Notes: generated by a model from the sequence alone, not told the origin. 32,257 nt of DNA from an uncultured Chryseobacterium sp. (GCF_936933875.1 NZ_CAKZIK010000057.1:1-32257), one strand, 5' to 3'. Counted from the stretch's first letter, positions 15,552-24,012 are shown. Program-made: numbers and translations.

Positions 15552-16757
15552 ATGAAATTCAATATTTTAATGCTGGCCTTGCTGGTTTTTCTTTACTCCT
15601 GTAAAAAGGAGGAAGATCCGCATGCCGGCCACGATATCTACTACACCTGTTCCATGCACCCGCAGGTAGTCTCCGATAAACCCGGAAAATGCCCCATTTG
15701 TCACATGGATTTGGTGCCTGTGGAGAAGAAAAAGAATGCGGATCCTAACGAAATTGTTTTGAATGACGAGCAGGTTAAACTTGGGAATATCAAAACAGTC
15801 GCGCTATCTGATGGGTCTATGGCCGACAAACTTACCCTGACTGGAACACTCAATTTTAATCAGTACCAAATGCAGGCAGTAAGTTCAAGAGTAATGGGCA
15901 GAGTTGAACGGTTGTATTATAAAAACATTGGCGATTTTGTTCCGAAGGGGGCGCCGTTGGTCGATATTTACAGTGAAGAACTCAATAATGCAAAGCAGGA
16001 ATATTTGCTGGCATTAGAAAGACGCAAACTTTTCGTCGGTAATACGTCCATTGATTTTGACCAGCTGCTCCAAAGTTCCCGCAACAAGCTTTATTTATGG
16101 GGAATGTCGGAAAGCCAGATCAAACAGCTGGAAAGATCAGGAAAAGCCACGCCAACCACTACCGTGTTCAGCAATGCAGCCGGCTACATCACCGATCTGA
16201 GCATTGCCGAAGGCGATTATCTTGCCGAAGGTGGCACCATCGTGAATCTGGCAGACCTTTCATCGCTGTGGGCGGAGGCGCAGGTTTATTCCTCTCAAAT
16301 GGCTCTCCTTCAGAAAGACAGCAAGGTCACCGTATATATTCCCGATCTGGATAATTTGAAGATTGATGGGAAGATTGATTTTACAAACCCTGAAATAAGC
16401 GCCTCCAGCAGGATAAATCTGGTTCGCATTTCCGTGCCCAACAAAGGAAACATGCTGAAACCCGGTATGCCGGTATATGTTCTTGTGGAAAACAAATCCC
16501 GTGATGGTCTTTCAATGCCTGTGGATGCGGTAATCAGGGATGGCAAATCTTCCACGGTGTGGGTGAAAACCGCGAAGAACACCTTCGTCAACAGAATGGT
16601 GGAAACGGGTCTCGAATATGAAGACAGAATAGAAATCACATCAGGAATTAAGGCGGGAGACGAAGTAGTGGTCTCCGGAGCATACCTACTGAACAGTGAA
16701 TACATTTTCAAGAAAGGGGTTGATCCCATGGCGGGTCACGATATGAGCACCATGTAA
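15552..16757 (+). CDS. CusB-type periplasmic adaptor 2 with metal-binding module
   Basis: This is a second adaptor lipoprotein (401 aa, lipobox LYSC, C17) immediately after the first, with 11 bp between them. It has the same plan: a metal-binding module at residues 31-54 (YTCSMHPQVV...CPICHMDL, with His where the first has Gly), then barrel, helical hairpin and lipoyl segments (TLTGTLNFNQYQMQAVSSRVMGRVERLYYKNIGDFV; LYLWGMSESQI). It ends in a short His/Met tail (MAGHDMSTM). It is clearly diverged from adaptor 1, so this is an old duplication. The two may form mixed hexamers or serve different steps; the sequence does not tell which. Confidence 0.9.
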   Translation: MKFNILMLALLVFLYSCKKEEDPHAGHDIYYTCSMHPQVVSDKPGKCPICHMDLVPVEKKKNADPNEIVLNDEQVKLGNIKTVALSDGSMADKLTLTGTLNFNQYQMQAVSSRVMGRVERLYYKNIGDFVPKGAPLVDIYSEELNNAKQEYLLALERRKLFVGNTSIDFDQLLQSSRNKLYLWGMSESQIKQLERSGKATPTTTVFSNAAGYITDLSIAEGDYLAEGGTIVNLADLSSLWAEAQVYSSQMALLQKDSKVTVYIPDLDNLKIDGKIDFTNPEISASSRINLVRISVPNKGNMLKPGMPVYVLVENKSRDGLSMPVDAVIRDGKSSTVWVKTAKNTFVNRMVETGLEYEDRIEITSGIKAGDEVVVSGAYLLNSEYIFKKGVDPMAGHDMSTM

Positions 16758-16758
16758 T

Positions 16759-17217
16759 ATGAGAAAATTGAATATCATAGGTTGGCTGTCGGTGATAGTA
16801 GTGGCGGTTGTTTTAGCCATTCAGTTCATACCGGTGGAGCGTAATGTCTCCACCGTGCCGGCAGGTCAAAGTTTTGAAAAAACCGAAAAGGTGCCCGCCA
16901 ACGTGGCTGCAATCCTTAAAGTTTCCTGCTATGACTGTCATTCAAATAATACCCGTTATCCCTGGTATTCGGTATTACAGCCGGGCGCGTGGTTCATGGC
17001 CCGGCATATTAAAGAAGGCAAAGAAGAACTCAATTTGGATGAGTTCAATGACTATTCAAAAAGACGGAAAAAAGCGAAAATAAAAAGCATCATCAGCCAG
17101 ATTGAAAAAGACGAAATGCCTTTAAAATCCTATCTTTTACTTCATCCTGATGCAGGTTTAACACCAAATAAGAAAAAAGTCCTTTTGCAGTTTTTTCAGT
17201 CAGAACTTGAACTTTAA
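16759..17217 (+). CDS. Haem-binding-domain protein with CxxCH motif
   Basis: This 152-aa protein has one N-terminal membrane helix (about 8-24, uncleaved anchor) and a periplasmic domain with a c-type haem motif, CYDCH (C57, C60, H61), followed by SNNTRYPWYSVLQPGAWFMARHI and a helical tail with DEMPLKSYLLLHPDAGLT. This fits the small haem-bd family (PF14376-like) found in Bacteroidota. It starts 1 nt after the stop of adaptor 2, so it is part of the operon. A redox role alongside the multicopper oxidase, for example moving electrons or reducing/oxidising copper, is plausible but inferred. Haem attachment would need the cell's cytochrome c maturation system. Confidence 0.82.
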   Translation: MRKLNIIGWLSVIVVAVVLAIQFIPVERNVSTVPAGQSFEKTEKVPANVAAILKVSCYDCHSNNTRYPWYSVLQPGAWFMARHIKEGKEELNLDEFNDYSKRRKKAKIKSIISQIEKDEMPLKSYLLLHPDAGLTPNKKKVLLQFFQSELEL

Positions 17218-17268
17218 AACATGAAATGAAAATCGTCAAAAATGAAAATAAAATCTTAAAAGAACAAT

Positions 17269-17868
17269 ATGAAAACAAACAAAAAATTAATCAGCGCAGG
17301 TCTGCTGGCTGCCTTCACCGCCTCATTATGTTGCATTACACCATTATTAGCCTTCATTGCAGGAACAAGCGGCCTGGCTGCAACTTTTTCCTGGCTCGAA
17401 CCTTTACGGCCTTATTTAATCGGGTTAACAATTTTTGTTCTTGGTTTTGCCTGGTATCTTAAATTAAAACCTAAAAAACAATTAGACTGTAGCTGTGAGA
17501 AAGATGAGAAAATACCATTCACGCAGTCGAAAATGTTTTTAGGGATTGTTACCCTATTTGCAGTCGTTATGCTTGCCTTCCCCTACTATTCAGCTGTTTT
17601 CTATCCAAAAACAGAAAAGCAAATTATAATAGTAGATCAATCTAATATCCGTAAAATAGAATTTACAATTAGTGGTATGACCTGCGCAAGCTGTGGGGAG
17701 CACGTCAATAGCGAAGTGAATAAACTGACGGGAATTATAAGTTCAGACGCTTCGTACGAAAACAAAAATGCAGTTGTGAAATTTGATGATTCAAAAACAA
17801 ACATTGATGAAATCGAAAACGCCATAAATGCTACGGGATATTTAGTAACCGACAAAAAAGAATATTAA
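17269..17868 (+). CDS. merTP: MerTP: fused mercuric transport and MerP-like protein
   Basis: This 199-aa protein fuses a MerT-like membrane part to a MerP-like metal-binding domain. The MerT part has the vicinal Cys pair in the first helix (SLCCITPLLA, C21-C22), a second helix (YLIGLTIFVLGFAWYL), a cytoplasmic loop with C74 and C76 (DCSCEKDE), and a third helix (GIVTLFAVVMLAFPYY). The C-terminal domain (about 128-199) is an HMA fold with GMTCASC (C139, C142). The family imports Hg(II) for reduction by MerA. No merA, merB or merR occurs in the window, so a pure mercury role is doubtful here (see findings). Confidence 0.9.
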   Translation: MKTNKKLISAGLLAAFTASLCCITPLLAFIAGTSGLAATFSWLEPLRPYLIGLTIFVLGFAWYLKLKPKKQLDCSCEKDEKIPFTQSKMFLGIVTLFAVVMLAFPYYSAVFYPKTEKQIIIVDQSNIRKIEFTISGMTCASCGEHVNSEVNKLTGIISSDASYENKNAVVKFDDSKTNIDEIENAINATGYLVTDKKEY

Positions 17869-17913
17869 TTGAAAACCATTGGTCGTGAAAAACCATAATA
17901 AATTATTAAACAG

Positions 17914-18123
17914 ATGAATACAGTCAAATTACAGTCGATCATCACTTGCCCCAATTGCGGACATAGGAAAGAGGAAACAATGCCTACAGATAGTTGCCAG
18001 TATTTCTACGAATGCGAAAAATGTAAGACCGTTTTAACACCAAAACAGGGCGATTGCTGTGTGTATTGCAGTTACGGAACAGTGCCTTGTCCCCCAGTTC
18101 AGCAGGACAAGAAATGTTGCTAA
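17914..18123 (+). CDS. GDCxxC-motif small zinc-ribbon-like protein
   Basis: This 69-aa soluble protein has eleven cysteines: a CPNC pair near the N-terminus, CEKC in the middle, then the family signature GDCCVYCSYGTVPCPP and a terminal KKCC. The first two pairs look like a zinc ribbon. The GDCxxC family is of unknown function and is often found next to merTP, as here (45 bp downstream). A cytoplasmic metal trap or donor is a reasonable guess, given the Cys density and the location. Confidence 0.85.
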   Translation: MNTVKLQSIITCPNCGHRKEETMPTDSCQYFYECEKCKTVLTPKQGDCCVYCSYGTVPCPPVQQDKKCC

Positions 18124-18161
18124 AAGTCCTTACGTTTAACTAAATAACAAAAACCATTTTA

Positions 18162-18725
18162 ATGGACAAATCAACGCACAGCCACAAAGTTTCTCCGGAC
18201 CATAGTGCCTCGGGGAAAACTCATTCTACACAGAATATGGATTCAAAAAAAGAAAGTGAACAAATGGATCACAGCGGGGCATACAAAAAGTTGTTTTGGA
18301 TGCTTCTCATTTCCTTCGTATCCATGTTTATATTAATGTATGCGATGGTTGATCGGTTATCCAATGTGATTCCCAATATCAATCAGTTTTATATGGCCGG
18401 ACTAATGGCTTCTCCTATGTTGATCATCGAACTGCTGTTAATGGCAAAGATGTATCCCAATAAAAAACTCAACAAGGTACTGATGGGTGTCGGTGTGTTG
18501 GCGATGGTACTGTTTTGGTCCGGGATTCGGCAGCAGACAGCCGTGGGAGATGTCCAGTTTCTAAAGTCCATGATTCCACACCATGCAGGGGCTATTCTTA
18601 TGGTCGAAGAAAGTAATCTGGTCGATCCGGAAGTGAGAAAGTTGGGCGAGGAAATTATCAAAGCACAGGAGGAGGAAATTGCCGTCATGAAGGCGAAAAT
18701 TAAGGAACTTCAAACCCGGAAGTAA
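18162..18725 (+). CDS. DUF305 membrane protein
   Basis: This 187-aa protein has a His/Met-rich cytosolic or periplasmic N-terminus (about 1-40), three hydrophobic segments (about 43-63, 75-95 and 104-121) and a C-terminal DUF305 helix pair with the signature FLKSMIPHHAGAILM (H140, H141), followed by EIIKAQEEEIAVMKAKI. DUF305 proteins resemble ferritin-like two-helix units and are common in copper-resistance clusters. Binding of copper by the HH and Met residues is inferred. It precedes the CopB-type ATPase gene by 37 bp. Confidence 0.87.
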   Translation: MDKSTHSHKVSPDHSASGKTHSTQNMDSKKESEQMDHSGAYKKLFWMLLISFVSMFILMYAMVDRLSNVIPNINQFYMAGLMASPMLIIELLLMAKMYPNKKLNKVLMGVGVLAMVLFWSGIRQQTAVGDVQFLKSMIPHHAGAILMVEESNLVDPEVRKLGEEIIKAQEEEIAVMKAKIKELQTRK

Positions 18726-18762
18726 TCTCAAATAGCAGAATTTAACACAAAAAAATTGAATT

Positions 18763-20889
18763 ATGAAAAAATACACCTGTCCCATGCATCCCCAGATATT
18801 GAAGGACGAACCGGGGAAATGTCCACTTTGCGGAATGAACTTAATTCCCTTGGGAGGAACCGCCCGACCTGAAAAAGACGAACACAGCCATCATCATCAG
18901 AATCATGATCATCACTCAGAATCTGATAGTTCAGCGGCGGGATTTGACAAACATGCAGGTCATCATACTCCGGATTTTCTAAAAAGATTCTGGATTACAC
19001 TGGTGCTTTCTGTTCCGGTGCTGCTGCTTTCGCACATGATTCAGCAGTGGCTTGGTTTCACCATAGCTTTTCCAGGCGATAAATACGTGCTGTTGGTTTT
19101 GGGAAGTATTATTTATTTCTACGGTGGAATGCCTTTTTTCAAAGGGTTTTTGGGCGAAGTGAAAGCCGGAGCTATTGGGATGATGACGCTCGTTGCTTTG
19201 GCGATAACCGTAGCTTATGTCTATTCCGTTGCCGTCGTATTCGGGCTGCCGGGCATGGATTTCTTTTGGGAGCTCGCCACCCTAATTGTCATCATGCTTC
19301 TGGGTCATTGGCTCGAAATGCGTTCACAGATGGCAGCTTCAAAAGCGTTACAATCCTTAGTGGCATTGCTACCAAATGACGTAACCGTCGAGCAGAACGG
19401 AAGTCCGGTTAAAATAAAACTGGAACAGCTGAAAAACGGAGATACCGTAATCATAAGACCGGGCGAAAAAATCGCCGCTGACGGTCTGATTGTCGAGGGC
19501 AGTTCCTATTTAAATGAAAGCATGCTGACCGGAGAAAGTATTCCTGTAAGAAAAGAGTCCGGTGGAAAGGTTATCGCAGGGTCTATCAATGGAGACGGAG
19601 CTTTAAAGATAAAAGCAACAGGGGTTGGAAAGGATTCGTACCTCAATAAGGTCATTAATTTGGTTCAGGATGCGCAGGCAGCAAAGTCGAACACTCAGAA
19701 TCTGGCGGATAAAGTAGCCAAATGGCTTACTATAGTAGCAATCGTGGTGGGAGTAGGAACTTTCGCTTACTGGTACATCACCATGGGAGATTTGGCTTTT
19801 GCTCTGGAACGGATGGTAACGGTAATGGTAACGGCCTGCCCTCATGCTTTAGGAGTGGCAATCCCTCTGGTGGTGGCCATTTCCACTACACTTTCAGCGA
19901 CAAATGGTTTACTCATCAGAAACCGAACGGCTTTTGAAACCACGAGAAAATTATCGACCATTATTTTCGATAAAACCGGCACCCTTACGAAAGGTTCCCA
20001 CACTGTGCAGAAAATCATTCCTCTAACGGAACACTATTCGGAAAACGATTTACTCCAGTATGCAGCGGCAGTGCAGCAGAACTCCGAACATCATATTGCA
20101 AAAGGAATCATGCAGACCCTTTCTGAGAGAAAACTGGAGCTATGGAAGTCAGACAGTTTCCGCTACATGCAGGGAATTGGAGTGACAGGAATCGTAAACG
20201 GTAAATCGGTTGTCGCGGCTGGTCCTAATTATTTTGTTCAAAACAATAAACAGGTACCTGCCATTCCGGAAGAAATCAACCAGGATGCAGAAACAGTGAA
20301 CTTTATTTTGATTGATGACGTGCCCGTGGGTATTGTTTCTTTAGCAGATACCATTCGCGAAGGCGCAAAAGAAGCTATTGACCAACTTCGAAGCATGAAC
20401 ATTAAATCATTCCTGCTTACAGGTGATAACGAAAAGGTAGCGGCGGCGGTGTCAAAGCAGTTAGGAATGGACGGATATTTGGCAAATGTACTTCCGCACC
20501 ACAAACAGGAAAAAGTAAAAGAATTTCAGGATAAAGGGGAAATCGTTGCGATGACAGGTGACGGCGTAAATGATGCACCGGCTTTGGCAGCAGCAGATGT
20601 AGGCATTGCAGTTGGCAGCGGAACTGATGTTGCTGCCGAAACCGCAGATATTATTCTGGTCAACAGTGACCCTCGAGACGTGGTGAAAATGATAGATTTT
20701 GGAAAGAAAACCTACAGCAAGATGATCCAGAATCTCGTATGGGCAGTGGGCTACAACGTCGTGGCTATTCCACTTGCTGCGGGTGTTCTGTATCCTACAT
20801 TTGTCCTGAGTCCCGCCATGGGTGCTGTACTGATGAGTGTCAGCACCATAGTGGTTGCCATTAATGCAAGTTTGTTAAAAATTAAATAA
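18763..20889 (+). CDS. copB: CopB-type copper P-type ATPase (CPH motif)
   Basis: This 708-aa P1B-type ATPase exports copper across the inner membrane. The N-terminus has a YTCPMHP...CPLCGM metal-binding module (about residues 4-28) followed by a His-rich stretch (HSHHHQNHDHH), not an HMA domain. The membrane ion-binding motif is ACPHALG (CPH at 359-361), the mark of the CopB (P1B-3) group, for which Cu(II) or Cu(I)/Ag(I) have been reported. Also intact are TGES in the actuator domain, DKTGTLTKG with phospho-acceptor D403, the SEHHIAKGI (HP-type) nucleotide site, and the hinge GDGVNDAPALAAADVG. The multicopper oxidase gene begins 8 bp later, so cytosolic export and periplasmic oxidation are encoded together. 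Confidence 0.94.
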   Translation: MKKYTCPMHPQILKDEPGKCPLCGMNLIPLGGTARPEKDEHSHHHQNHDHHSESDSSAAGFDKHAGHHTPDFLKRFWITLVLSVPVLLLSHMIQQWLGFTIAFPGDKYVLLVLGSIIYFYGGMPFFKGFLGEVKAGAIGMMTLVALAITVAYVYSVAVVFGLPGMDFFWELATLIVIMLLGHWLEMRSQMAASKALQSLVALLPNDVTVEQNGSPVKIKLEQLKNGDTVIIRPGEKIAADGLIVEGSSYLNESMLTGESIPVRKESGGKVIAGSINGDGALKIKATGVGKDSYLNKVINLVQDAQAAKSNTQNLADKVAKWLTIVAIVVGVGTFAYWYITMGDLAFALERMVTVMVTACPHALGVAIPLVVAISTTLSATNGLLIRNRTAFETTRKLSTIIFDKTGTLTKGSHTVQKIIPLTEHYSENDLLQYAAAVQQNSEHHIAKGIMQTLSERKLELWKSDSFRYMQGIGVTGIVNGKSVVAAGPNYFVQNNKQVPAIPEEINQDAETVNFILIDDVPVGIVSLADTIREGAKEAIDQLRSMNIKSFLLTGDNEKVAAAVSKQLGMDGYLANVLPHHKQEKVKEFQDKGEIVAMTGDGVNDAPALAAADVGIAVGSGTDVAAETADIILVNSDPRDVVKMIDFGKKTYSKMIQNLVWAVGYNVVAIPLAAGVLYPTFVLSPAMGAVLMSVSTIVVAINASLLKIK

Positions 20890-20896
20890 TCACAAA

Positions 20897-23812
20897 ATGA
20901 AATACCTACTATCGCTCTTAATGTTTGTGGCAATATCCATAAATACCTATTCACAGAGCACCAAAACTGTTTACACCTGCCCGATGCATCCGCAGGTGGT
21001 GAAATCAGCACCCGGTAACTGCCCCATTTGCGGTATGACCCTGGTGAAGAAAATCCTTACTGAGACAAAAACGGCGGCCAAATCCGCGCCCGCTCCTAAA
21101 ACGGCCACCGCAGTTAAAAAAACTACGATTCAGAAACCTGAAGTGACCCCTGCAAAAACAAAGACAAAAGCGGAAGTTAAAAAACCGGTGATGCCAAAGA
21201 CTAAAGCAGTACCGAAAGATCCAACAAGCGTCAAAACGCCGGAACATTCAACAACTGCTCCCCATCCGCATGAAGCAGCGCAAAAGATGTACACCTGTCC
21301 GATGCACCCCGAGGTGGTTTCGGACAAACCCGGAAAGTGTCCCAAGTGCGGTATGAATCTGGTCCCTCAGAAGGAAAGCGGCCGGCATCAGTCTACCGGC
21401 AAAACCCCGGAACATCAAACTTCAGATGCGCATCAGCATGAAGAAGCGCAAAAGATGTACACCTGCCCGATGCATCCCGAGGTGATATCGGACAAACCCG
21501 GAAAGTGTCCCAAGTGCGGTATGAATCTGGTGCCTCAAAAAGGAAAGAAGGAAGATCATTCTGCACACGGAAACATGCAGATACATGGTGAACACAAAAT
21601 GGTCATGCCCATGCCCGAAAAGCACCTAAAAGGCGGACGCAAAGTGACCTACCATCTTTATGTGAAAGACACCCTGGTAAATTTCGCGGGCAAACAGAAA
21701 CGCGCCATTGCCGTAAACGGGCAGATTCCGATGCCAAAGCTGGAGTTTTATGAGGGCGATACGGCGGAAGTGATTGTCCATAATTTAATGGACGAAGAAA
21801 CTTCTCTGCACTGGCACGGTCTTCATCTTCCAAATAAAGAAGATGGGGTTCCCTGGCTTACCCAGAAACCCATTCCACCACATTCAACCTACACGTATTC
21901 GTTTCCGATCATCCAAAACGGAACCCACTGGTATCACTCACATACTGGCCTGCAGGAGCAGATTGGAATGTATGGGATGATGATTCTGAAAAAACGTCCC
22001 GAAGATCCTACATTCCGGCCGGGGATTGATGATTTGCCCACAGAGCACCTTATCCTGAGCGAGTGGACAAACCTGAACCCCAATAATGTTCAGCGGATGC
22101 TTCACAACGCTAATGACTGGTTCGCAATAAAAAAAGGCAGTACGCAAAGTTATGCAGAAGCCATAAAAGAGGGACACTTTAAGACAAAACTCACCAACGA
22201 ATGGAAGCGGATGCTTGCCATGGACGTGAGTGACGTTTATTATGACGCCTTTCTGATTAACGGTAAAATAGAAAGCCAGCTCGCAGGATACAAAGCCGGT
22301 GACAAAGTGCGGCTTCAAATCGCGAACGGCGGTGCTTCCTCCTATTTTTGGCTCAATTATGCAGGAGGAAAAATTAAAGTAGTGGCCAGTGATGGATTGG
22401 ACATTGAACCGGTCGAAGTGGATCGCCTGATCCTGGCGGTTTCCGAAACAGTGGATATCGTAGTGGAAATTCCTGAAAGAAACACCTCCTACGAGCTCCT
22501 TGTTACGCCCGAAGACCGCACAAAATCGGCTTCCGTTTACATTGGCGAAGGAATTAAAAAAGCCCAGGCACCCTTACCCAAACTCAAATATTTTGAAGGA
22601 ATGAGGATGATGAATGACATGATGAAGATGAACGGTGACATGAAAGATATGGGCATGAAGATGAGTTATCAGACGATGGATATGAATCAGGTGATGTACC
22701 CTGAGATTATTGCTGAAAACAATGCAGCAATGCCGATGAATACAATGGACAACAGTGATGCGGAAATGGATCACTCAAAGCACCAGATGCCTGCTTCCGG
22801 GATTACCACCTTGAATTACGAAATGATGAAGTCGCCCTATGACACTTCACTCCCGAAAGACAGTCCCGTGCGCGAGCTCAAGTTTACCCTTACGGGAAAC
22901 ATGAACCGCTACATATGGAGCATGGACGATAGAGTCCTGGCAGAATCTGACAAAATATTGGTAAAAAAAGGCGAAATTCTCCGCATTACCCTATTCAATA
23001 ATTCAATGATGCGTCACCCGATGCACCTGCACGGTTTTGATTTTCGGGTACTCAACAAAAATGGCGTTCAGGCACCCCTCAAAAATGTGTTGGATATTAT
23101 GCCGATGGAAACTAATGTCATCGAATTCGAAGCAAAAACGGATGGGGACTGGTTTTTCCACTGTCACATCCTCTATCACATGATGGCGGGGATGAACCGT
23201 GTTTTTGCTGTTGGTGATTATCAGAATCCTTTGCTGCCCGATAAAGCTTCAGCTTACAAAAAGCTCCAGCGCGAAAGTAACATGTGGCACCTTATGGCCG
23301 AAAACGATTTTGCTACTAATGGTAACGACGGGATGGCGAGGATCTCAAATGCCCGCTGGGAATTGGGAACAGAATGGCGTTTAGGTTACAATCCCCATCA
23401 CGGCTACGAGGTGGAAACCCAACTCGGCAGGTATGTGGACCGTATGCAGTGGCTGAAACCATTTATCGGATTTAACTATCATTATAGAAAGATTGACAGG
23501 AATAATATTGAAAAAAACCTTTTTGGACAGGCATCTACTAAAGATGAAAGAAAAACTTTCAGCGCTGGTATCATGTATAAACTCCCGATGTTGGTGGACC
23601 TGCAGGCAGAAATATTTACAGACGGAATTGTAAGGTTCCAGCTGAAACGTGAAGACATTCCGTTGACTGCGCGTTTGCGCGGGGCATTCATGGTCAATAC
23701 CGACAAAGAATATATGGCAGGTCTTAAATATATCGTCACAAAAAATATCGGAATCTCAACCCACTACGACAGCGATATGAGCTGGGGTGCAGGGATTACA
23801 CTGAACTATTAA
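20897..23812 (+). CDS. copA: Multicopper oxidase with three metal-binding modules and C-terminal barrel-like domain
   Basis: This 971-aa periplasmic oxidase (CopA/PcoA-like) should oxidise Cu(I) to the less toxic Cu(II). A signal peptide (1-20) is followed by three metal-binding modules starting at residues 26, 132 and 188, joined by Lys/Pro/Thr-rich linkers. The copper centres of the oxidase are complete: HWH (305-307), HWYHSH (344-349), HPMHLH (707-712) and HCHILYH (755-761) with M766 as probable axial ligand. A Met-rich insert lies near 571-635 (MRMMNDMMKMNGDMKDMGMKM and on). The last 170 residues are strand-rich and end in GAGITLNY, like an outer-membrane barrel end, suggesting a PcoA-PcoB-type fusion. 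The gene ends the copper operon; a terminator follows. Confidence 0.93.
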   Translation: MKYLLSLLMFVAISINTYSQSTKTVYTCPMHPQVVKSAPGNCPICGMTLVKKILTETKTAAKSAPAPKTATAVKKTTIQKPEVTPAKTKTKAEVKKPVMPKTKAVPKDPTSVKTPEHSTTAPHPHEAAQKMYTCPMHPEVVSDKPGKCPKCGMNLVPQKESGRHQSTGKTPEHQTSDAHQHEEAQKMYTCPMHPEVISDKPGKCPKCGMNLVPQKGKKEDHSAHGNMQIHGEHKMVMPMPEKHLKGGRKVTYHLYVKDTLVNFAGKQKRAIAVNGQIPMPKLEFYEGDTAEVIVHNLMDEETSLHWHGLHLPNKEDGVPWLTQKPIPPHSTYTYSFPIIQNGTHWYHSHTGLQEQIGMYGMMILKKRPEDPTFRPGIDDLPTEHLILSEWTNLNPNNVQRMLHNANDWFAIKKGSTQSYAEAIKEGHFKTKLTNEWKRMLAMDVSDVYYDAFLINGKIESQLAGYKAGDKVRLQIANGGASSYFWLNYAGGKIKVVASDGLDIEPVEVDRLILAVSETVDIVVEIPERNTSYELLVTPEDRTKSASVYIGEGIKKAQAPLPKLKYFEGMRMMNDMMKMNGDMKDMGMKMSYQTMDMNQVMYPEIIAENNAAMPMNTMDNSDAEMDHSKHQMPASGITTLNYEMMKSPYDTSLPKDSPVRELKFTLTGNMNRYIWSMDDRVLAESDKILVKKGEILRITLFNNSMMRHPMHLHGFDFRVLNKNGVQAPLKNVLDIMPMETNVIEFEAKTDGDWFFHCHILYHMMAGMNRVFAVGDYQNPLLPDKASAYKKLQRESNMWHLMAENDFATNGNDGMARISNARWELGTEWRLGYNPHHGYEVETQLGRYVDRMQWLKPFIGFNYHYRKIDRNNIEKNLFGQASTKDERKTFSAGIMYKLPMLVDLQAEIFTDGIVRFQLKREDIPLTARLRGAFMVNTDKEYMAGLKYIVTKNIGISTHYDSDMSWGAGITLNY
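21239..21574 (+). repeat. Tandem in-frame duplication inside the oxidase gene (168-bp unit)
   Basis: Two adjacent units of 168 bp (56 codons) start at 21239 and 21407, each with CCGGAACAT and then GCGCAAAAGATGTACACCTG. The module core (21278-21375 versus 21446-21543) differs at only about six positions, whereas the linkers differ more. This is a recent duplication of modules two and three; the first module (from residue 26) is more diverged. Confidence 0.85.
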
Positions 23813-23836
23813 AGGAGTTTTTATTGTGTCAATTTT

Positions 23837-23879
23837 AAAGAGTGCAGCTGCCAAATAAAGACCGGTTGCACTCTTTTTT
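23837..23879 (+). terminator. Rho-independent terminator of the copper operon
   Basis: AAAGAGTGCA at 23837-23846 pairs perfectly over 10 bp with TGCACTCTTT at 23867-23876, and a T-run (23874-23879) follows. It lies 25 nt after the oxidase stop codon. The remaining spacer up to 24012 holds no gene; a CTCATGAG palindrome is at 23913-23920. Confidence 0.88.
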
Positions 23880-23979
23880 ACAGCGTATAACGACCGCCGG
23901 AAACACAGATTCTCATGAGGCAAACAATACCAGCCTACAACCTGAGGAATCATTGCAGTAATATGAGATAAGACATAAA

Positions 23980-24008
23980 TTGAAGTAAATATATTTTTAT
24001 TAAATTAG
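23980..24008 (+). promoter_or_regulatory. Weak candidate promoter of the Czc operon
   Basis: TTG at 23980-23982 is followed after 18 bp by TAAATTAG at 24001-24008, one mismatch from TAnnTTTG. The start codon at 24013 lies so close that the transcript would be nearly leaderless, so the assignment is uncertain. The strong terminator upstream does mean a promoter must lie between 23880 and 24012. Confidence 0.35.
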
Positions 24009-24012
24009 CACC

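Noticed and set aside
18763..18850. HMA (GMTCxxC) domain at the N-terminus of the CPH ATPase
   Set aside because: The N-terminal Cys motif is the YTCPMHP...CPLCGM module plus a His-rich stretch, not an HMA fold.
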